Shown here piece by piece: positions 17,139 through 25,845 of a stretch of 64,000 nt of DNA. The notes beneath the pieces were generated by a model, which was not told the origin of the DNA, did not search any database, and saw nothing but the letters and a program-made list of their open reading frames with translations. The position numbers were made by a program, and so were the translations under genes. Numbering within the stretch: the first letter of the stretch is position 1; each line of letters opens with the position of its first letter. The DNA is from Nitrosococcus halophilus Nc 4 (GTDB lineage: Bacteria; Pseudomonadota; Gammaproteobacteria; Nitrosococcales; Nitrosococcaceae): assembly GCF_000024725.1 (NCBI RefSeq), contig NC_013960.1, positions 2,714,001 to 2,778,000 on the forward strand, in the 5' to 3' direction.

Positions 17139-18134
17139 TTAGACTAGCCTCTTTTCCGAGGCTCGCCTTAGTAGCAACCAGATAAAGAAAGGTCCGCCTA
17201 GGAGGGCGGTGATAACTCCCACGGGGATTTCTGCCGGGGCTATTAGGTTACGTGCTAGAGTATCGCATAAAGTGAGGAAACTTCCCCCAAAAAGCAAAGT
17301 GGCTGGGGTTAGAAAACGGTGATCAGCGCCTACAAGGAGGCGGCAGATATGGGGGACCATCATCCCCACAAACCCAATGGGGCCACAGGTGGCGACGATG
17401 CCTCCCACGGTCAGGGAAGTCACGAAAAACAGCAAGCTGCGTATTCTTCTGAGATTTAAGCCCCGGCTAACAGCGAGCAGTTCTCCGGTGGCTAAAAGAT
17501 TTAATTCCTGGCTAAGCAATAAAATAACGAGAGCGCCGCCGGCGACAAAAGGTAGAATTTCAAACACGGTCTCCATGCCAGTAACCCCCAGATTTCCCAT
17601 TAACCAGTGGAGGATATGGAAAGACTGGGCAAAATCACTCATGTACTGGATAAACAAAATAAGGCTGGAGAAAAAGAAGCTAATGGCCACGCCCGCAAGG
17701 AGCATGCTGGCCACAGAGAAACCCTGCCTTATCTGAGTTAAACCATAGACGAGCAGGATTGATCCTAGCGCACCGACGAATGCAGAGAGTGACAGGCCGG
17801 AGATACTCAGGAGGGCAAAGCTTAGGCCCGAGCGCACATAGAGGGCGGCGCCCAAGGCGGCTCCGCTGGCGACTCCTAGGGTAAAGGGGGTGGCCAGGGG
17901 ATTGCGGAATAGGGCTTGAAAGGCCATCCCGCTGATAGCCAGGCCCGCTCCCGCGAGAAAGGCCGCCATCACTCGAGGCACCCGCAGATTCCAAAAAATT
18001 TCCGCTTCTATATTTCCCTCTAGGGGGGCAAAAATAGCTTCCATGGGGATGGGGTACATCCCTAAAAAAGGGGCGCCGCTGAGCACCCCCACAGCTAATA
18101 AAGACATCAGACCTAGGGTGATGGCAGGTCTCAT
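17139..18134 (-). CDS. btuC: ABC transporter permease, BtuC/FecCD family
   Basis: Inner-membrane permease (331 residues, about 10 helices) for vitamin B12 or a ferric siderophore. Family motifs: LRVPRVMAAFLAGAGLAISG, QALFRNPLATPFTLGVASGA, CGPIGFVGMMVPHICR and the coupling helix GADHRFLTPATLL. I favour cobalamin because the binding protein of the same operon is BtuF-like. It starts 3 bases after the ATPase gene stop. Confidence 0.88.
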   Translation of the reverse strand: MRPAITLGLMSLLAVGVLSGAPFLGMYPIPMEAIFAPLEGNIEAEIFWNLRVPRVMAAFLAGAGLAISGMAFQALFRNPLATPFTLGVASGAALGAALYVRSGLSFALLSISGLSLSAFVGALGSILLVYGLTQIRQGFSVASMLLAGVAISFFFSSLILFIQYMSDFAQSFHILHWLMGNLGVTGMETVFEILPFVAGGALVILLLSQELNLLATGELLAVSRGLNLRRIRSLLFFVTSLTVGGIVATCGPIGFVGMMVPHICRLLVGADHRFLTPATLLFGGSFLTLCDTLARNLIAPAEIPVGVITALLGGPFFIWLLLRRASEKRLV

Positions 18135-18137
18135 CTC

Positions 18138-18917
18138 TCAGACCTCGGCCAGGGCAATAGGATGTCCTGTCCGGGGGTGACGGGTAAACAGGAAGCGCTG
18201 CCGGTAGATAGCTTCCAGGACCCGGTTATCCGCAAAAGCCTCGGGAGTGCCGGTAAAGGCCAGGGTCCCTTGCTTAAGGGCAATGATCTGGGTGCTGTAG
18301 GCGATAGCGGCATTGAGATCATGGGTAACGGTCAGGAGCGTGATTCCATGTTCCCGGTTGAGCCGCTCTAGCAGGCGCTGAATTTCTACTTGATGTTGGG
18401 GATCAAGGAATGCCATGGGTTCATCGAGGAGTAGGATGCTGGCTCCTTGAACGAGGCTGGCCGCAATGAGGACTTTTTGCCGTTCACCGGCGCTTAGGGT
18501 ATCTAGGGGGCGATTGATAAAAGCGTGAGTCCCAGTGAGCACCAGCGCTTGGTCGGCAATTCGGTGGTCTTCAGGGCCCAAAAATGAAAAGGGGCTGAGG
18601 TGAGGGTAGCGGCCCATCAGCACAAACTCCTTCACCGTAAAAGGGAGACTTTGGCCATCGAGTTGCGGGACATAAGCCAGGGTTCGGGCCAATTCTTTTT
18701 GACTGTAGTCTCCGATCTTTCGAGCCAGAAGCTTGATGGTTCCCCTGCCGTGGAGGAGGCGGACCAGGCACTTGAGCAGGGTGGTTTTGCCTGCGCCATT
18801 GGGACCGACAATAGCCAGGCGTGCTCCTTGGGGCACGGTCAGTGAGATATCATGGAGAATGGTTTGCCCCTCCAGGAGCAGGGAGAGATTTTCGATTTCG
18901 ATCACGGCCCTGGTCAT
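18138..18917 (-). CDS. btuD: ABC transporter ATP-binding protein, BtuD/FecE family
   Basis: ATPase subunit of the B12-type importer, 259 residues. Walker A GPNGAGKTTLL, Q-loop YVPQLDGQ, signature LSAGERQKVLIA, Walker B ILLLDEPMAFLD and switch VTHDLNAA are all intact. Its start overlaps the stop of the binding-protein gene by 4 bp (ATGA), and the permease follows directly, so binding protein, ATPase and permease are co-translated. Confidence 0.9.
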   Translation of the reverse strand: MTRAVIEIENLSLLLEGQTILHDISLTVPQGARLAIVGPNGAGKTTLLKCLVRLLHGRGTIKLLARKIGDYSQKELARTLAYVPQLDGQSLPFTVKEFVLMGRYPHLSPFSFLGPEDHRIADQALVLTGTHAFINRPLDTLSAGERQKVLIAASLVQGASILLLDEPMAFLDPQHQVEIQRLLERLNREHGITLLTVTHDLNAAIAYSTQIIALKQGTLAFTGTPEAFADNRVLEAIYRQRFLFTRHPRTGHPIALAEV

Positions 18918-19834
18918 GGCATCGTCCAGTTGACCTCGGGGTGAATGACCTGGGCCATTTTTTCTAGGGTCAGGATAAAGCGGGGTCCGGGGACCGTATC
19001 AAAGTCATCGGCAAAGAGATGGATGCGACCCGTTTTTACAGCGCTAACCATGGGGAGCCCAGCCCAGTCCTGGAGGAGGGTAGTGTCGTTCCAGCCCTTT
19101 TTTTGTACTTCTTGGTTGGATACCAGTTCAATAATCACTTCAGGGTTAAGGTGCATAATGCCCTCGGCGGAGAGGGGAGGAACCCGAATGAAATCTCCTT
19201 GATAGGCGTTTGTTCCCCCGGCGATGCGAATCATCTCGTCATAGGGATCTCCGGTCCCGGCGACAAAGATTTTCTTTAATGGACTCCCAATAGGGCGACC
19301 CATGACCACCAGGACCCGGGGGCGGGACAAACCGGCCATTTTGGCTTTTATCTCTTCCATCCGCGATCTAAGACTGGAAAGCAAGGCCTTTGCTTCCGCC
19401 TCTTTATCCGTTGCTGTCCCAATAATGCGGATGGAATCTAGGATATCCGTTAGCTTTTGGTGTTGGACTTGCAGGGTCGCCACCCCCAGTTGTTCCAACC
19501 TTGGTGTGAGTGTTTGATGGCCGGGAAAAGTAATCACCAAGTCCGGCCTGAGGGCCACCATGGCCTCCATATTAGGGTCTAGATAGCCGCCGACTTTCGG
19601 TTTTGCCAGGGCCTTTGGTGGATAGTCACAGTAACGGGTCACCCCCACTATTTGCGCTTCGAGCCCCAAAGCAAATAGGGTTTCCGTAATGCTAGGAGCA
19701 AGGGAGATGATGCGCTGATACTCCTGGGGTTGTTCCAGGGCGGGCTGGGCTTCTTTCCCTTCTCTCAGGTTAAAGCCGTAGTAGCCCGCAGTAAACACCA
19801 GAGTGAATAATACGAATAAGCCTATCTTCTTCAT
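18914..19834 (-). CDS. btuF: Cobalamin-binding periplasmic protein, BtuF-like
   Basis: Class III substrate-binding protein, 306 residues. An N-terminal hydrophobic segment (~4-21) without a lipobox cysteine should act as signal or anchor. Then RIISLAPSITETLFALG, VTRYCDYPPKA, KVGGYLDPNMEAMVALRPDLVI, which are typical of BtuF. It is 15 bp downstream of glcF. I see no cobalamin riboswitch before it or before glcF. A corrinoid adenosyltransferase lies at 44467-45018. Confidence 0.86.
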   Translation of the reverse strand: MKKIGLFVLFTLVFTAGYYGFNLREGKEAQPALEQPQEYQRIISLAPSITETLFALGLEAQIVGVTRYCDYPPKALAKPKVGGYLDPNMEAMVALRPDLVITFPGHQTLTPRLEQLGVATLQVQHQKLTDILDSIRIIGTATDKEAEAKALLSSLRSRMEEIKAKMAGLSRPRVLVVMGRPIGSPLKKIFVAGTGDPYDEMIRIAGGTNAYQGDFIRVPPLSAEGIMHLNPEVIIELVSNQEVQKKGWNDTTLLQDWAGLPMVSAVKTGRIHLFADDFDTVPGPRFILTLEKMAQVIHPEVNWTMP

Positions 19835-19849
19835 TTTAAAGAGGACAGC

Positions 19850-21067
19850 TCAGTGGGTAGGGTCAAAGAGGGTGATCCAGTGTTTGACGGGCAAGGAGGA
19901 TTGAGTCTGAAGATGAGTTAGGCAACCGATGTTGGCGGTGGCAATGAGTTGTGGATGGCCATGTTCTAGTGCAGCAAGTTTATTTGCCAGTAAGCGCTGG
20001 GAAAGATCCCTTTGCAAAAGAGAATAAGTCCCCGCCGAGCCGCAGCAGAGGTGGGCATCAGGCACTTCAGTGAGTTCAAAGCCCGCCTCTCGCAGCAACC
20101 TTTCCACTAGACCATCCAACTGTTGGCCGTGTTGCAGGGTACAAGGCGATTGGAAGGCAATGCGACGGGGGACATGGGGGGAAGGGGTGAGTGCGGAGCG
20201 GTCTTCCTGGGCGAGAATTTCACCAATATCCCGGGTGATCTCAGCGATCCGGGCTGCTTTAGCGGCATAGGCCGGATCTTCGGCTAATAAGATTCCATAT
20301 TCTTTGATCATGGCGCCGCAGCCGCTGGCAGTCACCACAATGGCCTCAGCACCCGCCTCTACCTGAGGCCACCAGGCATCAATATTTTGACGCATAAAAT
20401 CTAAAGCCGATTGGGGCGCCGAGAGGTGGTGGGAAATAGCACCACAGCAACCCCCCTGGGGCGCCCGCACTAAGCTGATACCTAGCCGATCCAACACCCA
20501 GGCAGTACTGGCGTTGATTTCAGGTGCCAGTGCCGGTTGGACACATCCTTCCAAAATCAACATCTTGCGGGAATGACTTGCCGTTGGCCAGGATCTTGTT
20601 TTGGCCTGGGGGGGGATGCTGCGCTTTAGGGAGGAAGGCAAAAAAGGAGAAAATATTTGGCCCAATCGTAACAAAGGGGTAAAGCGTCGAGGGTAGGGTA
20701 ATAGCATTCGTAATGCTGCTCGGGTTAGCTGCTCCCAAAGTGACCTGGAGACCTTGGTTTCCACGACCTCACGGCCAATATCCACCAAGCGCCCGTAACG
20801 GACTCCGGAAGGGCAAGTGGTCTCACAGGCGCGGCAGGTCAGGCAACGGTCCAAATGTTGCTGTGTTTTCCTACTGACTGCCTGTCCTTCAAGTGCTTGC
20901 TTTATCAGGTAGATGCGGCCCCTAGGACTATCCAACTCGTCCCCCAATAGTTGGTAGGTAGGACAGGTGGCAGTGCAGAAACCGCAATGCACGCAAGAGC
21001 GCAAAATAGCGTCGGCTTCCCGCCCTTGGGGCGTGTTTTTAATAAAATCTGCTAGGTGAGTTTGCAC
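19850..21067 (-). CDS. glcF: Glycolate oxidase iron-sulfur subunit GlcF
   Basis: Fe-S subunit of glycolate dehydrogenase (GlcDEF), which oxidises glycolate to glyoxylate and passes electrons to the quinone pool. 405 residues: two [4Fe-4S] motifs near the N-terminus (CVHCGFCTATCPTYQ and CLTCRACETTCPSG) and two CCG domains (GGCCGA and HLCCGSAGTYS). For an autotroph, glycolate arises from RuBisCO oxygenation. glcE is at 23440-24510, separated by two unrelated genes; glcD is not in the window. Confidence 0.95.
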   Translation of the reverse strand: MQTHLADFIKNTPQGREADAILRSCVHCGFCTATCPTYQLLGDELDSPRGRIYLIKQALEGQAVSRKTQQHLDRCLTCRACETTCPSGVRYGRLVDIGREVVETKVSRSLWEQLTRAALRMLLPYPRRFTPLLRLGQIFSPFLPSSLKRSIPPQAKTRSWPTASHSRKMLILEGCVQPALAPEINASTAWVLDRLGISLVRAPQGGCCGAISHHLSAPQSALDFMRQNIDAWWPQVEAGAEAIVVTASGCGAMIKEYGILLAEDPAYAAKAARIAEITRDIGEILAQEDRSALTPSPHVPRRIAFQSPCTLQHGQQLDGLVERLLREAGFELTEVPDAHLCCGSAGTYSLLQRDLSQRLLANKLAALEHGHPQLIATANIGCLTHLQTQSSLPVKHWITLFDPTH

Positions 21068-21182
21068 GTTATCAGTATCTTAACTGCTTTCCTGGTCTAA
21101 GTTTATAACTATTATCCCTGGGATAGGTGATGATTGAAAAGGGTGAGATTAGCGTGGAATACGGTCCGAGGAGAATGCGTTG

Positions 21183-22379
21183 ATGAAAAAGAACCAAGTA
21201 CCGGGTTTTAGCACCCGAGCTGTTCATGGCCTCGATGAAAAAATAGACCCGGCTTATGGCTCGATTGTTCCGCCTTTATACCTGAACACTGCCTTTCTTT
21301 TTGAGGATGCGGCTCAAGGAGCGAGGCGTTTTGCAGGAGAGGAGGGAGGATATATTTACACCCGGATGGGGAACCCTTCTGTGGATATGCTCGAAAAACG
21401 GCTTGCGCTCCTTGAAAATGGTGAGGCGGCAGCGGCTTTTGCTTCCGGTATGGGGGCTATTTCAAGTCTGTTGCTCCATTTGGTGCAGCCAGGTGAACAT
21501 ATTCTTTCAGTGCGTGAGGTCTATGGGGGCACCTATGGGCTTTTTGAAGATCATCTGAAGCCCAGGGGATACGACATTACCTATTTTGATCCTACTGCGC
21601 CGGATTTGGAAGCTGAACTAGATGCCAAGTGTACTCCCTATAGTCGGGTTGTCTATTTGGAAACACCTTCTAATCCTTCCCTGGTGTTGGTGGATTTGGA
21701 AGCTTGTAGTCGTTGGGCGCGCAAGCGGGGATTGGTCACCGTGGTTGATAACACCTTTTGTACTCCCTACTTGCAACGGCCACTGGATTTTGGAATTGAT
21801 TGGGTCGTGTACAGCACTACCAAATACCTCAATGGTCACGGGGATTGTGTCGGGGGGGCTGTTGTGGGTGCCGAGCCCGCTATTCAGGCTCTACGCCAAG
21901 AGATGCAATGGCATTTTGGTAATATTCTTTCCCCCTTTAACGCCTGGTTGACCCTGCGCGGGTTGCAGACCCTTTCGCTGCGGATGGCCCGGCATTCGGA
22001 AACAGCGCTAGCAGTGGCCCGCTTTCTGGAAGAACATCCCAAGGTACAGCAAGTGCATTATCCTGGGCTTCCTTCCCACCCCCAGCATGCGCTCGCACAG
22101 AAACAGATGGCAGGCTTTAGCGGGATGGTCGCTTTTACTCTCCCTAGTCGAGAAGCAGGCCCCCGCTTGTTGAATCACTTAAGGTGGTGCTTATTGGCGG
22201 TCAGCTTGGGGCATGTGGCCACCCTGATTGAACACCCTGCATCCATGACCCATGCCAGTTACTCGGAGGAAGAATGCCGCGCGGCGGGATTGGATACGGC
22301 TCTGGTTCGTATCAGCGTGGGGTTAGAAGAAGCTCCAGACCTGATTGCAGATCTGGAGCAGGGATTGGAGAAGGTCTAG
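21183..22379 (+). CDS. Trans-sulfuration PLP enzyme (cystathionine synthase/lyase or methionine gamma-lyase family)
   Basis: 398-residue PLP enzyme of the Cys/Met metabolism family. It shows YIYTRMGNPSVDMLEKRLALLE, GMGAISSLL, the Asp of VVDNTFCTPYLQRP, and the PLP lysine in YSTTKYLNGHGD. ATG 21183 follows AGGAGA by 8 bases. The family spans MetB, MetC, MetY, MetZ and MGL; the SLGHVATLIEHPASMTH segment leans to the gamma-lyase/MetB side, but motifs alone do not settle the reaction. Confidence 0.88.
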   Translation: MKKNQVPGFSTRAVHGLDEKIDPAYGSIVPPLYLNTAFLFEDAAQGARRFAGEEGGYIYTRMGNPSVDMLEKRLALLENGEAAAAFASGMGAISSLLLHLVQPGEHILSVREVYGGTYGLFEDHLKPRGYDITYFDPTAPDLEAELDAKCTPYSRVVYLETPSNPSLVLVDLEACSRWARKRGLVTVVDNTFCTPYLQRPLDFGIDWVVYSTTKYLNGHGDCVGGAVVGAEPAIQALRQEMQWHFGNILSPFNAWLTLRGLQTLSLRMARHSETALAVARFLEEHPKVQQVHYPGLPSHPQHALAQKQMAGFSGMVAFTLPSREAGPRLLNHLRWCLLAVSLGHVATLIEHPASMTHASYSEEECRAAGLDTALVRISVGLEEAPDLIADLEQGLEKV

Positions 22380-22416
22380 GGCAAGCCCCCATGATGAAGT
22401 CTTGATTTAAATCATG

Positions 22417-23394
22417 CTAGAAAAGACCCAGGGCCTTGTCACTTGCCGCTTGAACCCGTGATAAGAATCTTTCGGCGAAGGTCTTTTTGACGGCATAGCT
22501 GACTTCATAGAGGTCGGCAGTTTTACTGGCCTCCAGCAGGTAGTCATCGCTGGTTTCGAGATCGTCTATAAGGTTGAGTTCCTGGGCTTGAATGGCATGC
22601 CAATGCTGGCCCGTCGCGGTTTGGGAGAGATCCACCTGGGGGCGGTAGTGGGTAATGAATTCTTTGAATAACTGGTGGATGTCTTCTACCTGTTTTTTAG
22701 CCAGTTCACGATCCCGGTCGGTGTTAATGCCAAACAGTGTCACTGTTCGCTTCAATTCACCTGCTTTGATTTGCTCAAAGTCTATTCCATGTTTATCCAG
22801 TAGACGATGGAAATTGGGTAATTGCATCAAAGCGCCAATGGAGCCGATGACAGCAAATGGTGCGGCAATAATGCGATTGCCCACGCAGGCCATCATATAG
22901 CCGCCACTGGCGGCCATTTTATCCACAGCGATGGTCAAGGGAATCTGTTTTTTTCTAATTCTCTCCAATTGGGAGGCTGCCAGTCCATGCTCATGAACGA
23001 GCCCTCCCCCATTTTCCAACCGGAGTAAGACCTCATCCTCAGGCGTTGCTACACTAAGTACTGCGGTAATTTCTTCTCGTAACGAGGCTACTGCTGTGGC
23101 TCTAATATCGCCATGAAAATCAAGCACAAAAATGCGCCTGGCGTGTTTTTTTTGCTTTTTGTGAGCTTTTTCCGCCTTGAGCTTTTTGATGAACTCTTTT
23201 TTGGGCATGATGTGCATGGTGAGCATGTGAGTCATGCGTTCATAATGGCTATTAAGATGTTTGATTTCCAACTTCTCAGTGGCATGCATCCGGCTTTTCG
23301 AGGAGGCCGATAACCTCATTAGCAGCGCTATCAAAATCACTAAGGTGAGTGTTTTTGCTAGGAATAGCCCGTATTCAGAGAGAAATTCGCCCAT
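22417..23394 (-). CDS. sohB: Inner-membrane protease SohB
   Basis: Signal-peptide-peptidase-A-like serine protease, 325 residues. N-terminal membrane helix (~10-28), a basic coiled stretch (KAEKAHKKQKKHARR), then the protease domain with nucleophile Ser163 in MAASGGYMM and the general-base lysine in GELKRTVTLFG. This is the short SohB form, not full SppA. It is convergent with the PLP enzyme gene and lies between glcE and glcF. Confidence 0.93.
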   Translation of the reverse strand: MGEFLSEYGLFLAKTLTLVILIALLMRLSASSKSRMHATEKLEIKHLNSHYERMTHMLTMHIMPKKEFIKKLKAEKAHKKQKKHARRIFVLDFHGDIRATAVASLREEITAVLSVATPEDEVLLRLENGGGLVHEHGLAASQLERIRKKQIPLTIAVDKMAASGGYMMACVGNRIIAAPFAVIGSIGALMQLPNFHRLLDKHGIDFEQIKAGELKRTVTLFGINTDRDRELAKKQVEDIHQLFKEFITHYRPQVDLSQTATGQHWHAIQAQELNLIDDLETSDDYLLEASKTADLYEVSYAVKKTFAERFLSRVQAASDKALGLF

Positions 23395-23439
23395 ATTTTT
23401 TGGTTTCCGTGCTGGGGATAAGGAAAAACATTGGGTTAG

Positions 23440-24510
23440 CTAGAGTTCCCGGTACATCCGTCCTGGATTCAAAATGCGGTGGGGATCGAAGGCTTGTTTG
23501 AGGCGGTGATGCAATGCCATGAGGGCTGAGGGCAAAGGATGAAAGACCTCACCTGTATGATCCCCGCCGCGAAATAAGGTCGCATAGCCGCCGACGTTCT
23601 CAGCAGCGGCACGGATGGCTTCCGCGGTTAATTCGGAGCGAAACCAACGCTGGGCGCCGCCCCAGCCAATCTTCCATTCCCCAGGCAGATCGATGGGAGC
23701 AGTGGTGGCGGGCACTGACCACCGCCAAAGGGGTTGGGTGCTGCGCTGGAAGAAGATATGGGTGTGTTCTCGAACTCTTTCCCAGAAGTGGGTGTCGTTC
23801 CTGAGGGGGTCGCCACCTATCTTGTTGCGTGCGGCTCGAAGGGTTTCTTCAGAACCGGATAGACGGACGTAGAGCCGTTCTCCATCAAAGGCGCAGGCTG
23901 AAAGGGGGAGGGGTTGGTTTGCCCAGACATTGAATAGACGAATGGCGTTATGGGCATCCCGCTCTTGGGAGAGCGTAATTTCCCCTGTTGGGCGGGGTGA
24001 GACTTTGAGTGAAATCTCCAATAACACCCCTAAGGTGCCTAGGCTTCCTACCATGAGGCGGGGGATATCATAGCCTGCCACATTTTTCATCACCTGCCCC
24101 CCGAAGCGTAGTATTTGACCCTTACCATTGATAATTTGCACCCCTAGCACCATATCCCGGACTGCTCCCCCATAGGGGCGGCGTGGGCCGGAAAGACCAC
24201 AGGCGACGACGCCCCCCAAGGTGGCCTGGGGACCAAAATAAGGGGGCTCAAAAGCAAACATTTGGCCTTGTTCAGCGAGTAGGGCTTCAATTTCTGCCAG
24301 GGGCGTTCCGGCACGGGCAGTGATGACAAGTTCCGTGGGTTCATAGCTGGTAATTCCTCGGTGCTTACCCACCTCTAAGGGTTCACCGTGCGGTTGGCGG
24401 CCATAAAAGGCTTTGGTGTTACCTCCTTTGATGCATAAGGGGGTTTGCGCCGCTGCTGCAGCACGAATCGCTTCTTGAATCGCCTCACTGTCATCATGAG
24501 TCCATGCCAT
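23440..24510 (-). CDS. glcE: Glycolate oxidase FAD-binding subunit GlcE
   Basis: FAD-linked subunit of glycolate dehydrogenase. 356 residues: PCMH-type FAD domain with LCIKGGNTKAFYG, PYFGPQATLGGVVACGLSGP and GGQVMKNVAGYDIPRL, and a C-terminal end FDPHRILNPGRMY. ATG at 24508-24510 is preferred since AGGTGG lies ahead of it; a GTG at 24519 is nine bases upstream. sohB follows after 45 bp. No glcD is adjacent on either side. Confidence 0.94.
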   Translation of the reverse strand: MAWTHDDSEAIQEAIRAAAAAQTPLCIKGGNTKAFYGRQPHGEPLEVGKHRGITSYEPTELVITARAGTPLAEIEALLAEQGQMFAFEPPYFGPQATLGGVVACGLSGPRRPYGGAVRDMVLGVQIINGKGQILRFGGQVMKNVAGYDIPRLMVGSLGTLGVLLEISLKVSPRPTGEITLSQERDAHNAIRLFNVWANQPLPLSACAFDGERLYVRLSGSEETLRAARNKIGGDPLRNDTHFWERVREHTHIFFQRSTQPLWRWSVPATTAPIDLPGEWKIGWGGAQRWFRSELTAEAIRAAAENVGGYATLFRGGDHTGEVFHPLPSALMALHHRLKQAFDPHRILNPGRMYREL

Positions 24511-24531
24511 CAACGCCACCTGTCTTATCCA

Positions 24532-24735
24532 TCAACGAGAATGAAAATAGTATCTTGCTCCCGTGTCAGGTTCAAACCGGTGTAGTTTATCAAGGGCAGT
24601 GATGATCACTGACTCGTTGGTTTTAAGTATCTCGGCAGAAGTTTTGGGAGCAATATGGTCGTTTTCACGCTGTTTAACCGTTCCTACACGCCGACAAGCG
24701 CACCAAGAGGAGGGATGAGAGTCCAGAAAAACCAT
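24532..24735 (-). CDS. Questionable 67-residue reading frame
   Basis: Lies 22 bp upstream of glcE on the same strand. The product has no motif I recognise and no good ribosome site (GAAGG abuts the ATG). Inside it, 24597-24611 is a near-palindrome CAGTGAT-G-ATCACTG. Listed because the stretch 24511-24941 otherwise holds no gene. Confidence 0.2.
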   Translation of the reverse strand: MVFLDSHPSSWCACRRVGTVKQRENDHIAPKTSAEILKTNESVIITALDKLHRFEPDTGARYYFHSR

Positions 24736-24941
24736 CCTTCAAAATTTTCGTTGGGGCACTTATTAATGAGTTATGCCTTGCTAAGGGGGGGGGAAGCTGC
24801 TTAAATTGCGCCACCGAGACGGCTGTGTGTCATCGTAAAGGATAGAAGGCCTGACAAGTTCGGGTGGGCGCCGAAATCAATTTATCAGGATTGGTTATAT
24901 GCTTTCATTATCATAGATTTATAGCTACGAGTTAAATACCC

Positions 24942-25463
24942 ATGAAAGATTTGGTTTATTGTTCTATGTCGCGGTTGCGGATGGCGACTGTAGTCTTCGC
25001 GTTACTTGTTTTGAGTACGGCTTGCAGTGAAGCTGAGAAACCGGCGAGCAAGCCTGCTGTTCCAGTGTCAATATCGGGTTCCATGACTGGGGAAGACGGG
25101 CCAGTAAAAGAGGCCAAGCTAACGGCTACGGATCGTAACGGTGAAGTTATCGCCACTGTAGAGGTCAACAGCGGCCCACGCTACAGAATAGAGTTGCCTG
25201 CGGGGGTGGCTTACCCGGTTATTATTTCGGCGCTCTATCCCCGTTCCACAAAGGTGGTTGAGTCGGGTCAAGGAGAGATAAAGGCTGCTATTATGAAAGC
25301 CAGCAGCTCAACGGTCGAACTTAGCCCGAAATCAACCTCCATTGTTGATATTGCCATGGCTCGTGGCGGCCTTACTCCTGAGAATTTTAAGTCCGCATCG
25401 TTGGCTATCCTCAATCAAGGCAGCGGTGGCTCAGGAGGTATGCCCTATCAGGGGGGGCATTGA
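24942..25463 (+). CDS. Putative lipoprotein with carboxypeptidase-regulatory-like fold
   Basis: 173 residues. A signal peptide ends in the lipobox LSTAC (Cys28, or Cys20 if the ATG at 24966 is used). The body (SISGSMTGEDGPVKEAKLTATDRNG, then VEVNSGPRYRIELPAG) looks like a transthyretin-like/CarboxypepD-reg beta domain, and the tail is Gly/Ser rich (GSGGSGGMPYQGG). Exported and lipid-anchored by inference. Function unknown. It stands alone, followed by a strong inverted repeat. Confidence 0.7.
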   Translation: MKDLVYCSMSRLRMATVVFALLVLSTACSEAEKPASKPAVPVSISGSMTGEDGPVKEAKLTATDRNGEVIATVEVNSGPRYRIELPAGVAYPVIISALYPRSTKVVESGQGEIKAAIMKASSSTVELSPKSTSIVDIAMARGGLTPENFKSASLAILNQGSGGSGGMPYQGGH

Positions 25464-25606
25464 GGATCGCAAAATAGGAAGCAGTTTCCACTGATGAAAG
25501 AGTACCGATTTCATAAATAGATGCATTATATTCTGTAGCCAGTTTATTATTTTAGAATGCGAAATCCTATGAAATTGGTATGGAACTGATATCTTTGGAA
25601 TGAGAT

Positions 25607-25640
25607 GGGGTGAGCCTCTGTTCTTTACCCGGCTCACCCC
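25607..25640 (+). terminator. Strong inverted repeat, possible terminator
   Basis: GGGGTGAGCC and GGCTCACCCC form a perfect 10-bp stem with a 14-nt loop, about 145 bp after the lipoprotein gene. The following GTCAAG has no T-run, so it may be a pause, an operator or a Rho-assisted end. The remaining gap up to dnaE (25641-25845) shows no gene. Confidence 0.5.
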
Positions 25641-25845
25641 GTCAAGTTATTAAGCTTTGTAAGCTAGAAGACCATTCAGGTGCCTCCCCTTTCTAATACC
25701 TCGCCCACCGTTGCAAAGCTAGAGTTTTGTTCTGTGCTGTTAAATATTCGGCAGTAACCCACTAGAGATGTCTACAATTTAGCTAGAGTGGTGGTTACTT
25801 ATGGTAGGCTAAAAGGCGCTACCCCATCATCTCATTGAACTATTT

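Noticed and set aside
19835-21182. Cobalamin riboswitch upstream of btuF or glcF
   Set aside because: btuF starts 15 bp after glcF, and I could not find a B12-box-like conserved element in the 115 bp upstream of glcF.
25607-25640. Confident intrinsic terminator
   Set aside because: The stem is strong, but neither strand has a following T-run, so it is reported only as a possible terminator.
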